Part shown: positions 19,537 to 29,978 of the stretch, piece after piece
How the letters are laid out: every line of letters starts with the position of its first letter
Position numbering within the stretch: position 1 is the stretch's first letter
Origin: Vibrio algicola
GTDB lineage: Bacteria; Pseudomonadota; Gammaproteobacteria; Enterobacterales; Vibrionaceae
Reading direction: 5' to 3'
NCBI RefSeq assembly: GCF_009601765.2
Contig: NZ_CP045699.1
Span: forward strand, 2,356,001 to 2,420,000
DNA length: 64,000 bases
The notes under the pieces: model-generated
The model's database searches: none
What the model saw: only the letters and a program-made list of their open reading frames with translations
What the model was told of the DNA's origin: nothing
Translations under genes and position numbers: made by a program

Positions 19537-19974
19537 TTAAACCTGTAGCCAGAATGTCACCGGTCCATCATTGACCAATGCCACTTTCATATCCGCCGCA
19601 AAACGACCATTTTGGGTATTGATCCCAGTCTGCTGACAGCAATGAGAAAAGTAATCATATAAACGTTCAGCGTCACGCGGATCGGCCCCTTTAGAGAAGC
19701 TCGGACGCATACCTTTTTGAGTATCCGCAGGCAGCGTAAACTGAGAAACGATCAACACACTACCGCCAACTTGCCCAACATTTAAATTCATCTTTCCGGC
19801 GTCATCTTCAAAAATTCGGTAACCTAACACTCGCTCAACTAAGCGCTTAGCTTTCGCTTCATCATCACCTTTTTCAACACCCAGTAGTACTAATAATCCT
19901 TGTTGGATCTCACCAACAATCTCACCATCAACTTTAACGCTAGCTTCACTTACTCGTTGGATCAATGCAATCAC
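19537..19974 (-). CDS. dtd: D-aminoacyl-tRNA deacylase
   Basis: Proofreading enzyme that hydrolyses D-amino acids (and glycine mischarged on tRNA-Ala) from tRNA. The 145-residue product has the family motifs SQFTLPAD near residues 78-85 and the Gly-cisPro segment NDGPVTFWL at the C-terminus. It starts with GTG, which overlaps the yihY stop as GTGA. AGGA lies about nine bases upstream inside yihY, so translation is probably coupled. The yihY-dtd pair is common in gammaproteobacteria. Confidence 0.97.
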   Translation of the reverse strand: MIALIQRVSEASVKVDGEIVGEIQQGLLVLLGVEKGDDEAKAKRLVERVLGYRIFEDDAGKMNLNVGQVGGSVLIVSQFTLPADTQKGMRPSFSKGADPRDAERLYDYFSHCCQQTGINTQNGRFAADMKVALVNDGPVTFWLQV

Positions 19975-20864
19975 AGCTTATCGTCCTTTTTAGCAAATTT
20001 ACTATGTAACACTTGCAGAACTTGAAAAGGCTCATCTTCATGCCACAACTCACGCTCGCCTAAACTGGCGGTGACTTCCGCACCAATCAAGACGATAAAC
20101 CAACATAAATACACCCAAACAAATAAAATGGGAATTGCCGCTAATGCGCCGTAAATTAATTGATATGATGGAAAAGCGGTAATATAAAACGCAAAACCTT
20201 TCTTACTTAATTCAAATAATAAGCCAGCCACTAAAGCGCCACCCAGAGCGTGGAAAATTCTTACTTTTATATTAGGAACCAATAAATATAGACCAAAAAA
20301 TGCCGATGCGGACAGTAACATTGGCAGTAGTCGATACACCAAATTCAACACTTCGCTACTCAAAAACTGGGTCGAGGTTATATAAGAGGTGAGGGCTAAG
20401 CTCGAACCAATAAATAACGGGCCAAGCGTCAGCACCATCCAATACATAGAAAAAGAATAAACCAAACGGCGCTTACGCTTCACTCGCCAAATAAAATTCA
20501 GATTTTTATCAATGGTCGAAATCAGTAACATGGCAGTGATAAACACAAACACCCCGCCTATTGCGGTCATTTTTGCGGTATTACTAATAAAACTATTTAG
20601 CGCATCTTTCATCGCATCACCCGCCGCGGGCACAAAGTTACTAAAAATAAACTCTTGTACTTGGTTACTGATCCCTTCAAATACTGGAAATTTAGATAGT
20701 GCAGTTACCACCACCGTAGTGAGGGGCACTAAAGACAAAAGAGTAATGTAAGCCATATAACCAGCATTAACGGCAAGGCGATCATTCACCACTCTTTGCT
20801 TTAAATAAATTAAGTAGTGCAGACCAAGGCCGATTCGGCGTTCTACTGTCTGAATTGAATTCAT
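19971..20864 (-). CDS. yihY: YihY family inner-membrane protein
   Basis: 297-residue polytopic membrane protein of the YihY/BrkB family (once mislabelled RNase BN), with about six predicted helices. Family features include the [25 protein letters not shown] segment near the N-terminus and the [23 protein letters not shown] segment near the C-terminus. Its molecular function is unsettled. It overlaps dtd by four bases and lies downstream of typA beyond a strong terminator, so it has its own promoter. Confidence 0.9.
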   Translation of the reverse strand: MNSIQTVERRIGLGLHYLIYLKQRVVNDRLAVNAGYMAYITLLSLVPLTTVVVTALSKFPVFEGISNQVQEFIFSNFVPAAGDAMKDALNSFISNTAKMTAIGGVFVFITAMLLISTIDKNLNFIWRVKRKRRLVYSFSMYWMVLTLGPLFIGSSLALTSYITSTQFLSSEVLNLVYRLLPMLLSASAFFGLYLLVPNIKVRIFHALGGALVAGLLFELSKKGFAFYITAFPSYQLIYGALAAIPILFVWVYLCWFIVLIGAEVTASLGERELWHEDEPFQVLQVLHSKFAKKDDKL

Positions 20865-20951
20865 ACTCTATCCTTGGTGATAATGGTTTACTTGGTTTAT
20901 TTTCTCTTTCCTTGAGTGGCATCTAAGTTGTCAATCTTGATCCGCTTAATG

Positions 20952-20984
20952 CAAAAAGGCCGATGCAATTGCATCGGCCTTTTA
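20952..20984 (-). terminator. Rho-independent terminator of typA
   Basis: Stem AAAAGGCCGATGC / GCATCGGCCTTTT with an AATT loop, 67 bases past the typA stop. Read on the minus strand it is followed by a T run. The stem is nearly symmetrical, so some activity on the other strand is possible. Confidence 0.9.
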
Positions 20985-21050
20985 CTATATCACAATACTT
21001 CCATCTTAATTAAAGCACAGGCTTCAATTTGTTGAGGGAATTATATCGAT

Positions 21051-22880
21051 TTATTTTGGTCCACGACCGGCACGCTTACGTTCATTTTCAGTCAAATGAC
21101 GCTTACGAATACGGATGCTTTCTGGTGTCACTTCTACTAGCTCATCATCATCGATGAATTCTAGTGCTTGCTCTAGCGTGTATTTTATCGCAGGAGAAAG
21201 CGTTTGTGCTTCATCAGTACCAGATGCACGTACGTTAGTTAATTGCTTACCACGTAGACAGTTGATAGTCAGATCGTTAGCACGATTATGAATACCGATA
21301 ATTTGACCTTCATACACTTCGTCGCCGTGCTCAGCAAATAAACGACCACGATCTTGTAGGTTGAATAAAGAGTAAGTTACTGCTTTACCCATACCGTTAG
21401 AAATCAATACGCCGTTAGCACGTTGGCCGATTACGCCACCTTTGTGCGGACCGTAGTGATCGTATGAGTGGTAGATTAGACCAGAACCAGAAGTCATAGT
21501 TAGGAATTCAGTTTGGAAACCAATAAGACCACGAGAAGGCATCATGAAGTCCATGCGAACACGGCCTTTACCATCTGGTGCCATATCGGTTAGTTCACCT
21601 TTACGGATACCAATGTTTTCCATGATCGCGCCTTGATGCTCTTCAACTACATCAATCGTTACCGTTTCAAACGGTTCCATTAGTTGGCCATCTTCTTCTT
21701 TGATGATAACTTCTGGACGAGATACAGCTAGCTCGAAACCTTCACGACGCATGTTTTCGATCAGGATAGATAGGTGAAGTTCACCACGACCTGAAACGCG
21801 GAATTTGTCTGGATCGGCTGCTTGTTCAACACGTAGTGCTACGTTGTGAACCAATTCTTTTTCTAGACGCTCAAGGATGTTACGTGAAGTCACGAACTTA
21901 CCTTCTTTACCAGCAAACGGTGAGTTGTTTACTTGGAAAGTCATGGTTACTGTTGGTTCATCAACAGAAAGTGGCTTCATTGCTTCAACTGCGTTTACAT
22001 CACAGATGGTGTCAGAGATCTTAAGCTCACCTAAACCAGTGATGGCAATAATGTCACCCGCATCAGCTTGTTCAACTTCGTGACGCTCAAGGCCCATGTA
22101 ACCAAGAACCGTACCGACTTTACCATTACGCTTCTTGCCATCAGCACTAACGATAGTCACTTGTTGGTTTGGTTTAACGCTACCGCGAGTTACGCGACAT
22201 ACGCCGATAACACCAACGTAAGAGTTGTAGTCAAGTTGAGACACTTGCATTTGAAGTGCGCCATCGATGTCAACATTTGGGCAATCAACGTTATCAACAA
22301 CCGCTTGGAACAATGGTTCCATATCTTCGCCAACAACGCCTTCATCCATAGAAGCCCAGCCGTTTAATGCTGATGCATAAACAACTTTAAAGTCTAGTTG
22401 TTCGTCAGTTGCACCTAAGTTATCGAACAAATCAAAAATTTGATCCATAACCCAGTCAGGGCGAGCGCCAGGACGGTCAACTTTGTTGATAACCACAATT
22501 GGCTTAAGGCCGTGTGAGAATGCTTTTTGCGTTACGAAACGTGTTTGAGGCATTGGGCCATCAACAGCATCAACGATAAGTAGCACAGAATCTACCATAG
22601 ACATGATACGCTCAACTTCACCACCAAAATCGGCGTGTCCTGGGGTATCTACGATGTTGATGCGGTAATCATTCCAGTTGATTGCAGTGTTTTTTGCAAG
22701 AATGGTAATACCACGTTCTTTTTCGATGTCGTTCGAATCCATGACGCGCTCTTCAGCTTCACCACGAGATTCAAGCGTACCCGATTGTTGTAATAGCTTA
22801 TCAACCAAGGTGGTTTTACCGTGGTCAACGTGCGCGATAATCGCGATATTTCTTAATTTATCGATTTTAGTTGTGGTCAT
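21051..22880 (-). CDS. typA: Translational GTPase TypA/BipA
   Basis: Ribosome-associated GTPase of the EF-G type, needed for growth at low temperature and for ribosome assembly and stress responses. The 609-residue product has G1 [10 protein letters not shown] near residue 17, the ERGITI switch, DTPGHADFG and NKVDR motifs, followed by domains II, III, V and the BipA-specific C-terminal domain ending in KRAGRGPK. It diverges from the CaCA-type gene at 23271. In E. coli typA also lies near glnA. Confidence 0.98.
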   Translation of the reverse strand: MTTTKIDKLRNIAIIAHVDHGKTTLVDKLLQQSGTLESRGEAEERVMDSNDIEKERGITILAKNTAINWNDYRINIVDTPGHADFGGEVERIMSMVDSVLLIVDAVDGPMPQTRFVTQKAFSHGLKPIVVINKVDRPGARPDWVMDQIFDLFDNLGATDEQLDFKVVYASALNGWASMDEGVVGEDMEPLFQAVVDNVDCPNVDIDGALQMQVSQLDYNSYVGVIGVCRVTRGSVKPNQQVTIVSADGKKRNGKVGTVLGYMGLERHEVEQADAGDIIAITGLGELKISDTICDVNAVEAMKPLSVDEPTVTMTFQVNNSPFAGKEGKFVTSRNILERLEKELVHNVALRVEQAADPDKFRVSGRGELHLSILIENMRREGFELAVSRPEVIIKEEDGQLMEPFETVTIDVVEEHQGAIMENIGIRKGELTDMAPDGKGRVRMDFMMPSRGLIGFQTEFLTMTSGSGLIYHSYDHYGPHKGGVIGQRANGVLISNGMGKAVTYSLFNLQDRGRLFAEHGDEVYEGQIIGIHNRANDLTINCLRGKQLTNVRASGTDEAQTLSPAIKYTLEQALEFIDDDELVEVTPESIRIRKRHLTENERKRAGRGPK

Positions 22881-23270
22881 GGAATTCTATTCACTTATGT
22901 AAGACATCCAGACATTGGATGAATTTGATTAAAAAAACGGTCGTAAATGTACCAGATCTTACGCCAAACCCCTAGGAATATTCACGCCAAAATGATAATA
23001 GTTGATTAAAAATAGCTCACTTTGATGGATGGCGTGCTAATTCAACATAAAAGATAGGACGATAAACTAAATGTTACCCCCTTCACATTGTCGATTCATC
23101 GTGGCTATTTTTATATGTTTCTCAGCTTAATTTACTGTACAATCACGCACAAAATTAATACCTTGCTAGATACACAACCGCAAAACATTCACTTAAACCA
23201 CATTCTTACTTATTAATATTACGACTTTTGTAATGCTCCAATTTTATAAATATTATGGTAAGGAATATTA
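22881..23270. promoter_or_regulatory. Divergent intergenic region typA / CaCA gene
   Basis: About 390 AT-rich bases. It must contain promoters for typA (minus) and the exchanger gene (plus). I found no RNA gene, repeat family member or named operator in it. AAGGA lies six bases before the GTG of the plus-strand gene. Confidence 0.45.
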
Positions 23271-24431
23271 GTGGCGATTTTTATCTCTATCTGTTTAGTT
23301 TTATTTTCCACCTGGATGATAGCCAAGGTTTGTGATGGCTTTGAAGCCGCCGCAGACCATCTTGGTCGCAACATGTCAGAAGGTGTAAAAGGTGCGACTA
23401 TCAATGCGATTGGTAGCTCAATGCCCGAGCTATGCGCCACCATGGTATTTCTCTTTCTCTTTAACGATACCGGCGGTTTTGCAGGTGGCATAGCTACCAC
23501 AGCAGGTAGTGCCGTTTTTAATACCATGATCATCCCTGCCATGAGTATTCTTACCGCCATAAAAATATTTAAACTCTCTGCAGTTAACGTCTCCAAAAAA
23601 GTCATTTTGCGTGATGGTATCGCTCTTATTACCATTGAATTAATTCTGATCGTAACCATTGGTGAGCATTTAACTTGGTGGCATGGCTTAATGTTAATGT
23701 CACTTTATATTATTTACATCGCTTACATGCTTACCAATATGAAAAAATCGCATCACGCAGAGTATTCTATTGCAGAGGAAGAAGAACAAGAACAAGAACA
23801 AGATAAAGTAAGCTCTGAAAATGCCTTAATGTCATGGCTAACACTTGATCTTGAAAATGCCGTAATCGGTGAAAGGAAAACCACCAATCAAAACGCTTGG
23901 GCTTTATTAATTGTCTCCACCTTTTTTATTGCTCTATCTTGTTACCTTCTAGTACTTGGCTGTGAACTTTTAGGCCACGAGTTAGGGTTAAAATCTTACT
24001 TTGTCGCAGTCATTATTGCCGCGGCTGCCAGCAGTGTTCCTGACACTATTTTATCGGTACGCGATGCCAAAAAAGGCAATTATGATGATGCTGTTTCGAA
24101 TGCACTGGGCAGCAATATCTTTGATATCTGTTTTGCATTAGGGTTGCCATTATTTTTATATACCATCATTAATGGTCCTATCTTTATGCCAATAGATATG
24201 GTCGATAATGTCGGTGAACTACGAGTGTTACTACTCTTACTGACCATTGCCGCGTTCATCCTGTTTTACTTTGGTAAAGCGTTAGGAAAAGCAAAAGCCT
24301 ATACCTTAATTGGGCTATATATCTTTTTTGCCGCCTACATTATCTCAAAAGCCTATGATCTTGCTTGGGTTCAACCTATTACGGCCTTACTCAAGCACAT
24401 GTTGCACACAATGCAATTGCCCTTTGCGTAA
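23271..24431 (+). CDS. CaCA-type sodium/calcium exchanger family protein
   Basis: 386-residue inner-membrane cation antiporter of the Ca2+:cation antiporter superfamily. Two inverted alpha repeats are visible: GSSMPELCATMVF near residues 48-60, and SSVPDTILSVRDAKKGNYDDAVSNALGSNIFD near residues 258-290. About ten helices flank an acidic cytoplasmic loop near residues 165-180 (a run of E and Q encoded by GAACAA repeats). In the second repeat the usual Glu is Asp (VPDT), which could alter ion choice. The start is GTG, supported by AAGGA. The transported ion cannot be read from the sequence. Confidence 0.85.
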   Translation: MAIFISICLVLFSTWMIAKVCDGFEAAADHLGRNMSEGVKGATINAIGSSMPELCATMVFLFLFNDTGGFAGGIATTAGSAVFNTMIIPAMSILTAIKIFKLSAVNVSKKVILRDGIALITIELILIVTIGEHLTWWHGLMLMSLYIIYIAYMLTNMKKSHHAEYSIAEEEEQEQEQDKVSSENALMSWLTLDLENAVIGERKTTNQNAWALLIVSTFFIALSCYLLVLGCELLGHELGLKSYFVAVIIAAAASSVPDTILSVRDAKKGNYDDAVSNALGSNIFDICFALGLPLFLYTIINGPIFMPIDMVDNVGELRVLLLLLTIAAFILFYFGKALGKAKAYTLIGLYIFFAAYIISKAYDLAWVQPITALLKHMLHTMQLPFA

Positions 24432-24614
24432 CTCCAACGCCATATTAATGGGTAAAAAATCAAACTTATCGCTTACTGTAAATTCAAATGATTAACACTT
24501 AAATCGACAGGTTTATCAAAAATAGATTTGCCTCATTGACAAACGATCAAATTCTCGGCTGAATGGTGGGGTAATAGGTTTGCTGTATCAATATGATGCA
24601 ATGCAACATTCGAT

Positions 24615-24652
24615 TGCACTAAAATGATCCCCACAGGTTCCATTATGGTGCA
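24615..24652 (+). promoter_or_regulatory. Two NtrC-like sites upstream of glnA
   Basis: The first site has a perfect left half TGCACTA followed by AAA and a poor right half (24616-24632). The second has a perfect right half TGGTGCA at 24646-24652 with a weak left half. The consensus is TGCACYA-N3-TGGTGCA. They lie roughly 95 and 125 bases upstream of the predicted start of transcription, the usual distance for NtrC enhancers at glnA. Confidence 0.65.
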
Positions 24653-24714
24653 ATAGCTTATTGGCATCATCCCCCACCCACACCTATCACTTTGAATTTA
24701 AAGGATTTAATTTT

Positions 24715-24732
24715 TTGGCATGATTTTAGCTT
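24715..24732 (+). promoter_or_regulatory. Sigma-54 promoter of glnA
   Basis: TTGGCA at -24 and TTAGC at -12, with GG (24717-24718) and GC (24729-24730) exactly ten bases apart, the hallmark of sigma-54 promoters. Transcription should start near 24742, giving a leader of about 147 bases before the glnA ATG. Confidence 0.75.
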
Positions 24733-24754
24733 ATACAAATACATTGATTATAGT

Positions 24755-24816
24755 TTCGCGATAGCGGTTTTAATCAATAGCTTTAGTTATTAGTTAAAGC
24801 GATTCACTATCGCGAA
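24755..24816 (+). other. Large stem structure in the glnA leader
   Basis: Perfect 10-bp inverted repeat TTCGCGATAG (24755-24764) and CTATCGCGAA (24807-24816) enclosing a second stem GCTTTA (24780-24785) / TAAAGC (24795-24800). It lies wholly inside the predicted 5' leader of glnA and ends 72 bases before the ATG. No riboswitch family known to me fits. It could equally be a DNA operator. Confidence 0.55.
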
Positions 24817-24888
24817 CCCATTATTGCCTTATTGCCCAAGTAGATACTTCTACTTGAATAGCATTTATAACACCGGAGGTTATCCAAG

Positions 24889-26298
24889 ATGTCAGTTGAA
24901 AACGTACTCTCTCTGATCACTGAAAACGAAGTTAAGTTTGTTGATCTGCGCTTTACCGATACAAAAGGTAAAGAGCAGCATATCTCAATTCCTGCCCACC
25001 AAGTAGACGCTGACTTCTTTGAAGATGGCAAGATGTTCGATGGTTCATCAGTTGCAGGTTGGAAAGGCATTAACGAATCTGACATGGTTATGATGCCTGA
25101 CGCAGCAAGCGCGGTATTAGACCCATTTACTGAAGATTCAACCTTAAATATCCGCTGTGACATTCTTGAACCAGCAACTATGCAAGGCTACGATCGTGAT
25201 CCACGTTCAATCGCTAAACGTGCAGAAGACCATATGCGTGCAGCGGGATTTGCTGACACCGTTCTTGTCGGTCCAGAACCAGAATTCTTCTTATTTGATG
25301 ACGTTAAATACGGTAACGATATTTCAGGCGCATTCTTTAAGCTTGATGATGTAGAAGCGGCTTGGAATACTGGTACTGAATACGAGGGTGGTAACAAAGG
25401 TCACCGTCCTGGCGTTAAAGGCGGTTATTTCCCAGTGGCACCAGTAGATTCATCTCAAGATATTCGTTCTGCTATGTGTTTAATCATGGAAGAAATGGGG
25501 CTTGTGGTTGAAGCGCATCACCATGAAGTGGCAACAGCGGGTCAAAACGAAATCGCCACTCGCTTTAATACCCTAACCGAAAAAGCCGATGAGATTCAAA
25601 TTTACAAGTATGTGGTTCACAACGTAGCGCATGCTTACGGCAAAACCGCGACTTTCATGCCTAAACCATTAGTTGGCGACAACGGTTCTGGTATGCACGT
25701 TCACATGTCTCTTGCTAAAGATGGTGTTAACCTATTTGCTGGCGATAAGTACGGCGGCCTATCTGAAATGGCGCTTTACTACATTGGCGGTATTATCAAG
25801 CATGCGCGTGCAATCAATGCCTTTGCGAACCCGGCAACTAACTCGTACAAACGTCTGGTTCCAGGATTTGAAGCACCGGTAATGTTGGCATACTCGGCGC
25901 GTAACCGTTCAGCGTCTATCCGTATTCCAGTGGTACCAAGCCCGAAAGCTCGCCGTATCGAAGCTCGCTTCCCTGATCCAGCAGCGAATCCATACCTAGC
26001 CTTCGCTTGTCTACTGATGGCAGGCCTAGATGGTATTAAAAACAAGATCCACCCTGGCGATGCGATGGATAAAGATTTATACGACTTACCAGCAGAAGAA
26101 GCAGCTGAGATCCCGAAAGTGGCAGAGTCGCTAGAAATAGCACTAAAAGCACTAGACGAAGATCGTGAGTTCTTAACCACTGGTGGCGTATTCTCTGATG
26201 ATTTCATTGATTCTTATATCGCACTGAAATCTAAAGATGTTGAGCGCGTTAACATGGCGACTCACCCACTTGAGTTTGAATTGTACTACTCAGTATAA
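24889..26298 (+). CDS. glnA: Glutamine synthetase, type I
   Basis: Makes glutamine from glutamate, ammonia and ATP; a dodecameric cytoplasmic enzyme central to nitrogen assimilation. The 469-residue length is that of the GSI-beta class. The adenylylation target lies in LYDLPAEE, with Tyr398 counting Met (Tyr397 in E. coli numbering), so control by GlnE is expected. The active-site segment [11 protein letters not shown] and the [13 protein letters not shown] segment are intact. GGAGG lies about nine bases upstream. Sigma-54 and NtrC sites precede it. The DUF4124 gene and ntrBC follow after a terminator. Confidence 0.99.
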   Translation: MSVENVLSLITENEVKFVDLRFTDTKGKEQHISIPAHQVDADFFEDGKMFDGSSVAGWKGINESDMVMMPDAASAVLDPFTEDSTLNIRCDILEPATMQGYDRDPRSIAKRAEDHMRAAGFADTVLVGPEPEFFLFDDVKYGNDISGAFFKLDDVEAAWNTGTEYEGGNKGHRPGVKGGYFPVAPVDSSQDIRSAMCLIMEEMGLVVEAHHHEVATAGQNEIATRFNTLTEKADEIQIYKYVVHNVAHAYGKTATFMPKPLVGDNGSGMHVHMSLAKDGVNLFAGDKYGGLSEMALYYIGGIIKHARAINAFANPATNSYKRLVPGFEAPVMLAYSARNRSASIRIPVVPSPKARRIEARFPDPAANPYLAFACLLMAGLDGIKNKIHPGDAMDKDLYDLPAEEAAEIPKVAESLEIALKALDEDREFLTTGGVFSDDFIDSYIALKSKDVERVNMATHPLEFELYYSV

Positions 26299-26380
26299 TT
26301 TTTAGTAAATTCGCTTAATTTAAAGCGCGTTTATGCACTCAAATTTTACGCTGTAACTGTGTAAAAAAGACAAAAAATTT

Positions 26381-26409
26381 AGGCTCGCCTCTCAGGTGGG
26401 CCTTTTTTT
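26381..26409 (+). terminator. Rho-independent terminator of glnA
   Basis: Stem AGGCTCGCCT / AGGTGGGCCT with G-U pairs and a three-base loop, followed by TTTTTTT. It separates glnA transcription from the DUF4124 gene. Confidence 0.85.
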
Positions 26410-26545
26410 GGTTGTGAGGAAAAGTACAATCGTTAAGCTAAAAGAAACGGTCTCAAGTCTTGTTGTTTTATATCGATCTCCATTGATATTAGTCTTTCAG
26501 ATCCTGAAGCGTTCAGCGCCTAGTTAAAATGACAGGAATCAAAAT

Positions 26546-27175
26546 ATGAAATTTTCGCCGCTACTACTCATATTCTTAATTGCGCCACTTTCTCATGCCA
26601 ATGAAATCTATAAATGGACCGATAGCAAAGGCGTCATGCACCTCAGTGATACCCCGCCACCCAAGTCAATCACGAGTAAAAATAAAGAAAAATTAGTCCT
26701 ACCAGAGGTAAAGAATAGAGCGCCTTCATCGGGAGAGGATGATGGAAACAATACCGCAACCAAGACTTCAGATTCCGTCACAACGGATCAAACCGCTAGC
26801 GTGAAAACAGATGATAGCGCAGCGTCATTATCCGCAGATGAGCAAGTTACTGAAATAGCCAGCAGCGAGAAAAAAGCCGATTATAAAGATATAACGGTTG
26901 ATATCGAAAGCCCAAGCAATGATGAAACATTAAGAAGCAGCCGCGGCTTAATGACCATACAAACCAGCTTGAACCGTAAATTAGGTATTGGAGAGCGATT
27001 ACAATTAGTCTTTGATGGCACCCCTTATGGCGCACCACAAACCCAAAAGTACTGGGAGTTAAAAGGGGTTGAGCGTGGTGAACATAGTTTAAAAGTACAG
27101 GTTGTTCAAAGCGGCAAGGTTATTGCATCATCTTCAGTTGTCACGGTGTTTTTGCATAAAACATCGGTCAAATAG
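26546..27175 (+). CDS. DUF4124 domain exported protein
   Basis: 209-residue predicted periplasmic protein: signal peptide 1-18 (cleavage after SHA), a DUF4124 domain (EIYKWTDSKGVMHLSDTPPP), a low-complexity Ser/Thr/Asp linker (about 60-110), and a C-terminal beta domain (about 118-209). The function is unknown. Its place between glnA and ntrB is conserved in vibrios to my knowledge, which hints at but does not prove a nitrogen-related role. It ends about 70 bases before the NtrC operator of ntrB. Confidence 0.8.
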   Translation: MKFSPLLLIFLIAPLSHANEIYKWTDSKGVMHLSDTPPPKSITSKNKEKLVLPEVKNRAPSSGEDDGNNTATKTSDSVTTDQTASVKTDDSAASLSADEQVTEIASSEKKADYKDITVDIESPSNDETLRSSRGLMTIQTSLNRKLGIGERLQLVFDGTPYGAPQTQKYWELKGVERGEHSLKVQVVQSGKVIASSSVVTVFLHKTSVK

Positions 27176-27246
27176 CGGCATTATCGGAGTCATTTAGCAG
27201 TTTTATTTGTACTGATTTTTATCATGCCTCATACTGGAGCTTCCAG

Positions 27247-27263
27247 TGCACCGTATTGGTGCA
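27247..27263 (+). promoter_or_regulatory. NtrC operator in front of ntrB
   Basis: TGCACCG-TAT-TGGTGCA, a near-perfect NtrC dyad (13 of 14 half-site bases), 22 bases before the ntrB ATG. In E. coli a single NtrC site at the glnL promoter represses transcription, and the same autogenous control is inferred here. It also shows that a longer ntrB frame opening with GTG at 27246 is not the true start. Confidence 0.8.
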
Positions 27264-27284
27264 TTGAAAAATGAGTGCACGATA

Positions 27285-28370
27285 ATGCCCCAAGCAGAAA
27301 ACAATGAATCACTTGCTGTCGCTATTCTTGGTAATCTGGTGACGGCCACTTTTTTACTGGATGACAAACTGATCATTCATTATGCCAACACCTCTGCAGA
27401 GCAATTATTTTCCCAAAGTGCCAAACGCTTACAAGGCTCGCCCCTTTCAAGTTTGATACAACATGCTTCGATGGATTTAGCGCTATTTACCCAACTATTG
27501 CAAACAGGGCAAAGTATTACCGACAGTGACGTGACCTTTGTTATCAATGCCAAACCTATGATGCTCGAAGTCACCGCCAGTCCACTTTCACTTAAAGAGG
27601 CGCCATTTGGCTCCAAGTTAATGTTGCTGGTTGAGATCCGAAAAATAGATTCGCAACGACGTTTAAGCCAAGAGCTAAACCAACATGCCCAACAACAAGC
27701 GGCTAAATTATTAGTGCGCGGCCTCGCCCATGAAATTAAAAATCCACTCGGCGGATTACGCGGCGCCGCTCAACTGCTGAGTCGCATGCTGCCCGATCCC
27801 AGCTTAAATGAATACACCCAAATCATTATTGAACAAGCAGATCGCTTGCGCGCACTCGTTGATCGACTACTAGGGCCACAAAAGCCTGGTAAAAAAACTA
27901 CCGAAAATCTCCATTTAGTGATCGAGAAAGCACGCCAATTAGTCGAATTGGAATTTGGCAGTCAAATCGTAATTGAACGCGATTACGACCCCAGCATGCC
28001 ACCAATCATCATGGATGCAGATCAAGTAGAGCAAGCCTTACTAAATATTGTCAGTAATGCAGCACAAATTCTTTCTCACCAACCAGATGGAAAAATTACC
28101 ATTCGCACTCGTACCGTGTATCAAGCCAATATTCATGGTCACAGGCACAAATTAGTCGCCAGAATTGAGATCATGGATAACGGCCCAGGTATTGCGAATA
28201 AACTTCAAGACACCTTGTTTTATCCTATGGTCAGCGGTCGCGAAGGAGGCACTGGCTTAGGGTTATCCATATCACAAAATATAATCGACCAGCATCAAGG
28301 TAAAATTGACGTTGAAAGCTGGCCTGGACACACCATTTTTAGTATTTATTTACCAATCCAAACCGCATAG
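27285..28370 (+). CDS. ntrB: Nitrogen sensor histidine kinase NtrB
   Basis: Cytoplasmic kinase/phosphatase that phosphorylates NtrC under nitrogen limitation and is inhibited by the PII protein. From ATG 27285 it has 361 residues and aligns from the first residue with E. coli NtrB. It contains a PAS domain (about 8-120), a dimerisation/phosphoacceptor domain with H149 in GLAHEIKNPLGG, and an ATP-binding domain with N box (NIVSNA) and G boxes (DNGPGIA, GGTGLGLS). An upstream GTG lies inside the NtrC operator and is rejected. No strong Shine-Dalgarno sequence precedes the ATG. ntrC follows 42 bases later. Confidence 0.96.
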   Translation: MPQAENNESLAVAILGNLVTATFLLDDKLIIHYANTSAEQLFSQSAKRLQGSPLSSLIQHASMDLALFTQLLQTGQSITDSDVTFVINAKPMMLEVTASPLSLKEAPFGSKLMLLVEIRKIDSQRRLSQELNQHAQQQAAKLLVRGLAHEIKNPLGGLRGAAQLLSRMLPDPSLNEYTQIIIEQADRLRALVDRLLGPQKPGKKTTENLHLVIEKARQLVELEFGSQIVIERDYDPSMPPIIMDADQVEQALLNIVSNAAQILSHQPDGKITIRTRTVYQANIHGHRHKLVARIEIMDNGPGIANKLQDTLFYPMVSGREGGTGLGLSISQNIIDQHQGKIDVESWPGHTIFSIYLPIQTA

Positions 28371-28412
28371 TCATTATGCGCAGTTATTGGTACTTGCAAG
28401 GGGAAATAGATA

Positions 28413-29822
28413 ATGAGTAAAGGATTCGTATGGGTGGTAGATGATGACAGTTCTATCCGCTGGGTTTTAGAGAAAACATTATCATCAGCCAATATTCAAT
28501 GTGAAACATTCGCTGACGCCGAAAGTGTGCTTGCCAGCCTAGAGCGAGAAACACCGGATGTTTTAATTTCAGATATTCGCATGCCAGGTATGGACGGACT
28601 CACTTTACTGAATCAAATCCAAACCAGTCATCCTGACTTACCCGTCATTATTATGACCGCACATTCCGATCTCGATGCGGCGGTCAATGCTTATCAAAAA
28701 GGGGCTTTTGAATATCTACCCAAGCCATTTGATATTGATGAAACACTGACCTTAGTCGAACGTGCTATTGCTCATAGCCATGAACAGCACACGGCCACCA
28801 CAGCAGAAAACCAAGTACCAGATGCGGTACCAGAAATTCTTGGTGAAGCACCCGCGATGCAAGAAGTGTTTAGAGCAATTGGTCGCCTCTCTCGATCGTC
28901 CATTTCAGTCTTAATCAATGGTGAATCCGGCACTGGTAAAGAGTTGGTCGCTCACGCCTTGCACCGTCATAGCCCACGCAGCAAAAATCCTTTTATTGCC
29001 TTAAATATGGCCGCCATCCCAAAAGATTTGATTGAATCAGAATTATTTGGCCATGAAAAAGGCGCATTTACCGGTGCCAATACGGTACGCCAAGGTCGTT
29101 TCGAACAAGCCAATGGTGGCACACTTTTCTTAGATGAAATTGGTGATATGCCACTGGATATTCAGACCCGTCTATTACGCGTACTGGCTGACGGACAATT
29201 CTACCGCGTTGGTGGACATGCCCCTGTTAGTGTTGATGTGCGGATCATTGCCGCCACCCATCAAAATTTAGAAAAGTTAGTCAATGACGGCGGTTTTCGT
29301 GAAGATTTATTCCATCGCCTCAACGTGATCCGAGTGCATATTCCAGCACTAAGAGAGCGTCGCCAAGACATTGAAAAACTAGCCGCTCATTTTTTATCTC
29401 GTGCAGCCAAAGAGTTAGAGGTTGACGTTAAAACACTACATCCAACCACCATTGAAACCTTGAGTCAGTTGACATGGCCGGGAAATGTCCGTCAATTAGA
29501 AAACATTTGTCGTTGGTTAACCGTAATGGCCAGTGGTAGCGAGGTATTACCAGCCGATCTGCCCAATGAATTAATCACCACCAATCCATTACCTTTAGAC
29601 GCAAGTCCGCAAGGTTCTTGGCAGCAACAATTAGAGATCTGGGCGCAACAAACTTTGACTGCAGGAAAGTCCGATCTACTCACCATTGCACAACCGGAAT
29701 TTGAGCGAATTTTATTAAACGCAGCCCTCACTCACACCAATGGTCATAAGCAAGATGCGGCTAAATTACTTGGCTGGGGACGTAATACTCTGACTCGAAA
29801 ATTAAAAGAGCTAGAAAATTAA
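28413..29822 (+). CDS. ntrC: Nitrogen regulator NtrC, sigma-54 activator
   Basis: Response regulator that activates sigma-54 promoters such as glnA. The 469 residues comprise a receiver domain with D54 ([10 protein letters not shown]), an AAA+ domain with Walker A GESGTGKE near residue 170, the sigma-54 contact loop GAFTGA, Walker [12 protein letters not shown] and GNVRQLEN, and a Fis-type helix-turn-helix at the C-terminus ([19 protein letters not shown]). AGGGG lies about 9-10 bases before the ATG. It forms an operon with ntrB. Confidence 0.98.
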   Translation: MSKGFVWVVDDDSSIRWVLEKTLSSANIQCETFADAESVLASLERETPDVLISDIRMPGMDGLTLLNQIQTSHPDLPVIIMTAHSDLDAAVNAYQKGAFEYLPKPFDIDETLTLVERAIAHSHEQHTATTAENQVPDAVPEILGEAPAMQEVFRAIGRLSRSSISVLINGESGTGKELVAHALHRHSPRSKNPFIALNMAAIPKDLIESELFGHEKGAFTGANTVRQGRFEQANGGTLFLDEIGDMPLDIQTRLLRVLADGQFYRVGGHAPVSVDVRIIAATHQNLEKLVNDGGFREDLFHRLNVIRVHIPALRERRQDIEKLAAHFLSRAAKELEVDVKTLHPTTIETLSQLTWPGNVRQLENICRWLTVMASGSEVLPADLPNELITTNPLPLDASPQGSWQQQLEIWAQQTLTAGKSDLLTIAQPEFERILLNAALTHTNGHKQDAAKLLGWGRNTLTRKLKELEN

Positions 29823-29836
29823 AACCAATCAAAAGC

Positions 29837-29887
29837 TAACATCCGCTGAACTAAACAGCCATAGCTCAGCGTTGATATCAGATGTTA
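29837..29887 (+). other. Inverted repeat downstream of ntrC
   Basis: TAACATC (29837-29843) pairs with GATGTTA (29881-29887), and inside it CGCTGA (29844-29849) pairs with TCAGCG (29866-29871). It lies 15 bases past the ntrC stop without a T run. It is probably a 3' structure of the ntrBC mRNA. Confidence 0.45.
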
Positions 29888-29978
29888 ATAGCTAGCGAAT
29901 AACCACATTAAATTTGAATTTTTTCTTCACTAGTTATCGATAAATAATATGATTGATTGTTGAGGCAAATATAAACTC

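Noticed and set aside
27246..27284. Earlier GTG start for ntrB
   Set aside because: The GTG lies at the edge of the NtrC operator, and the extra residues do not match family N-termini.
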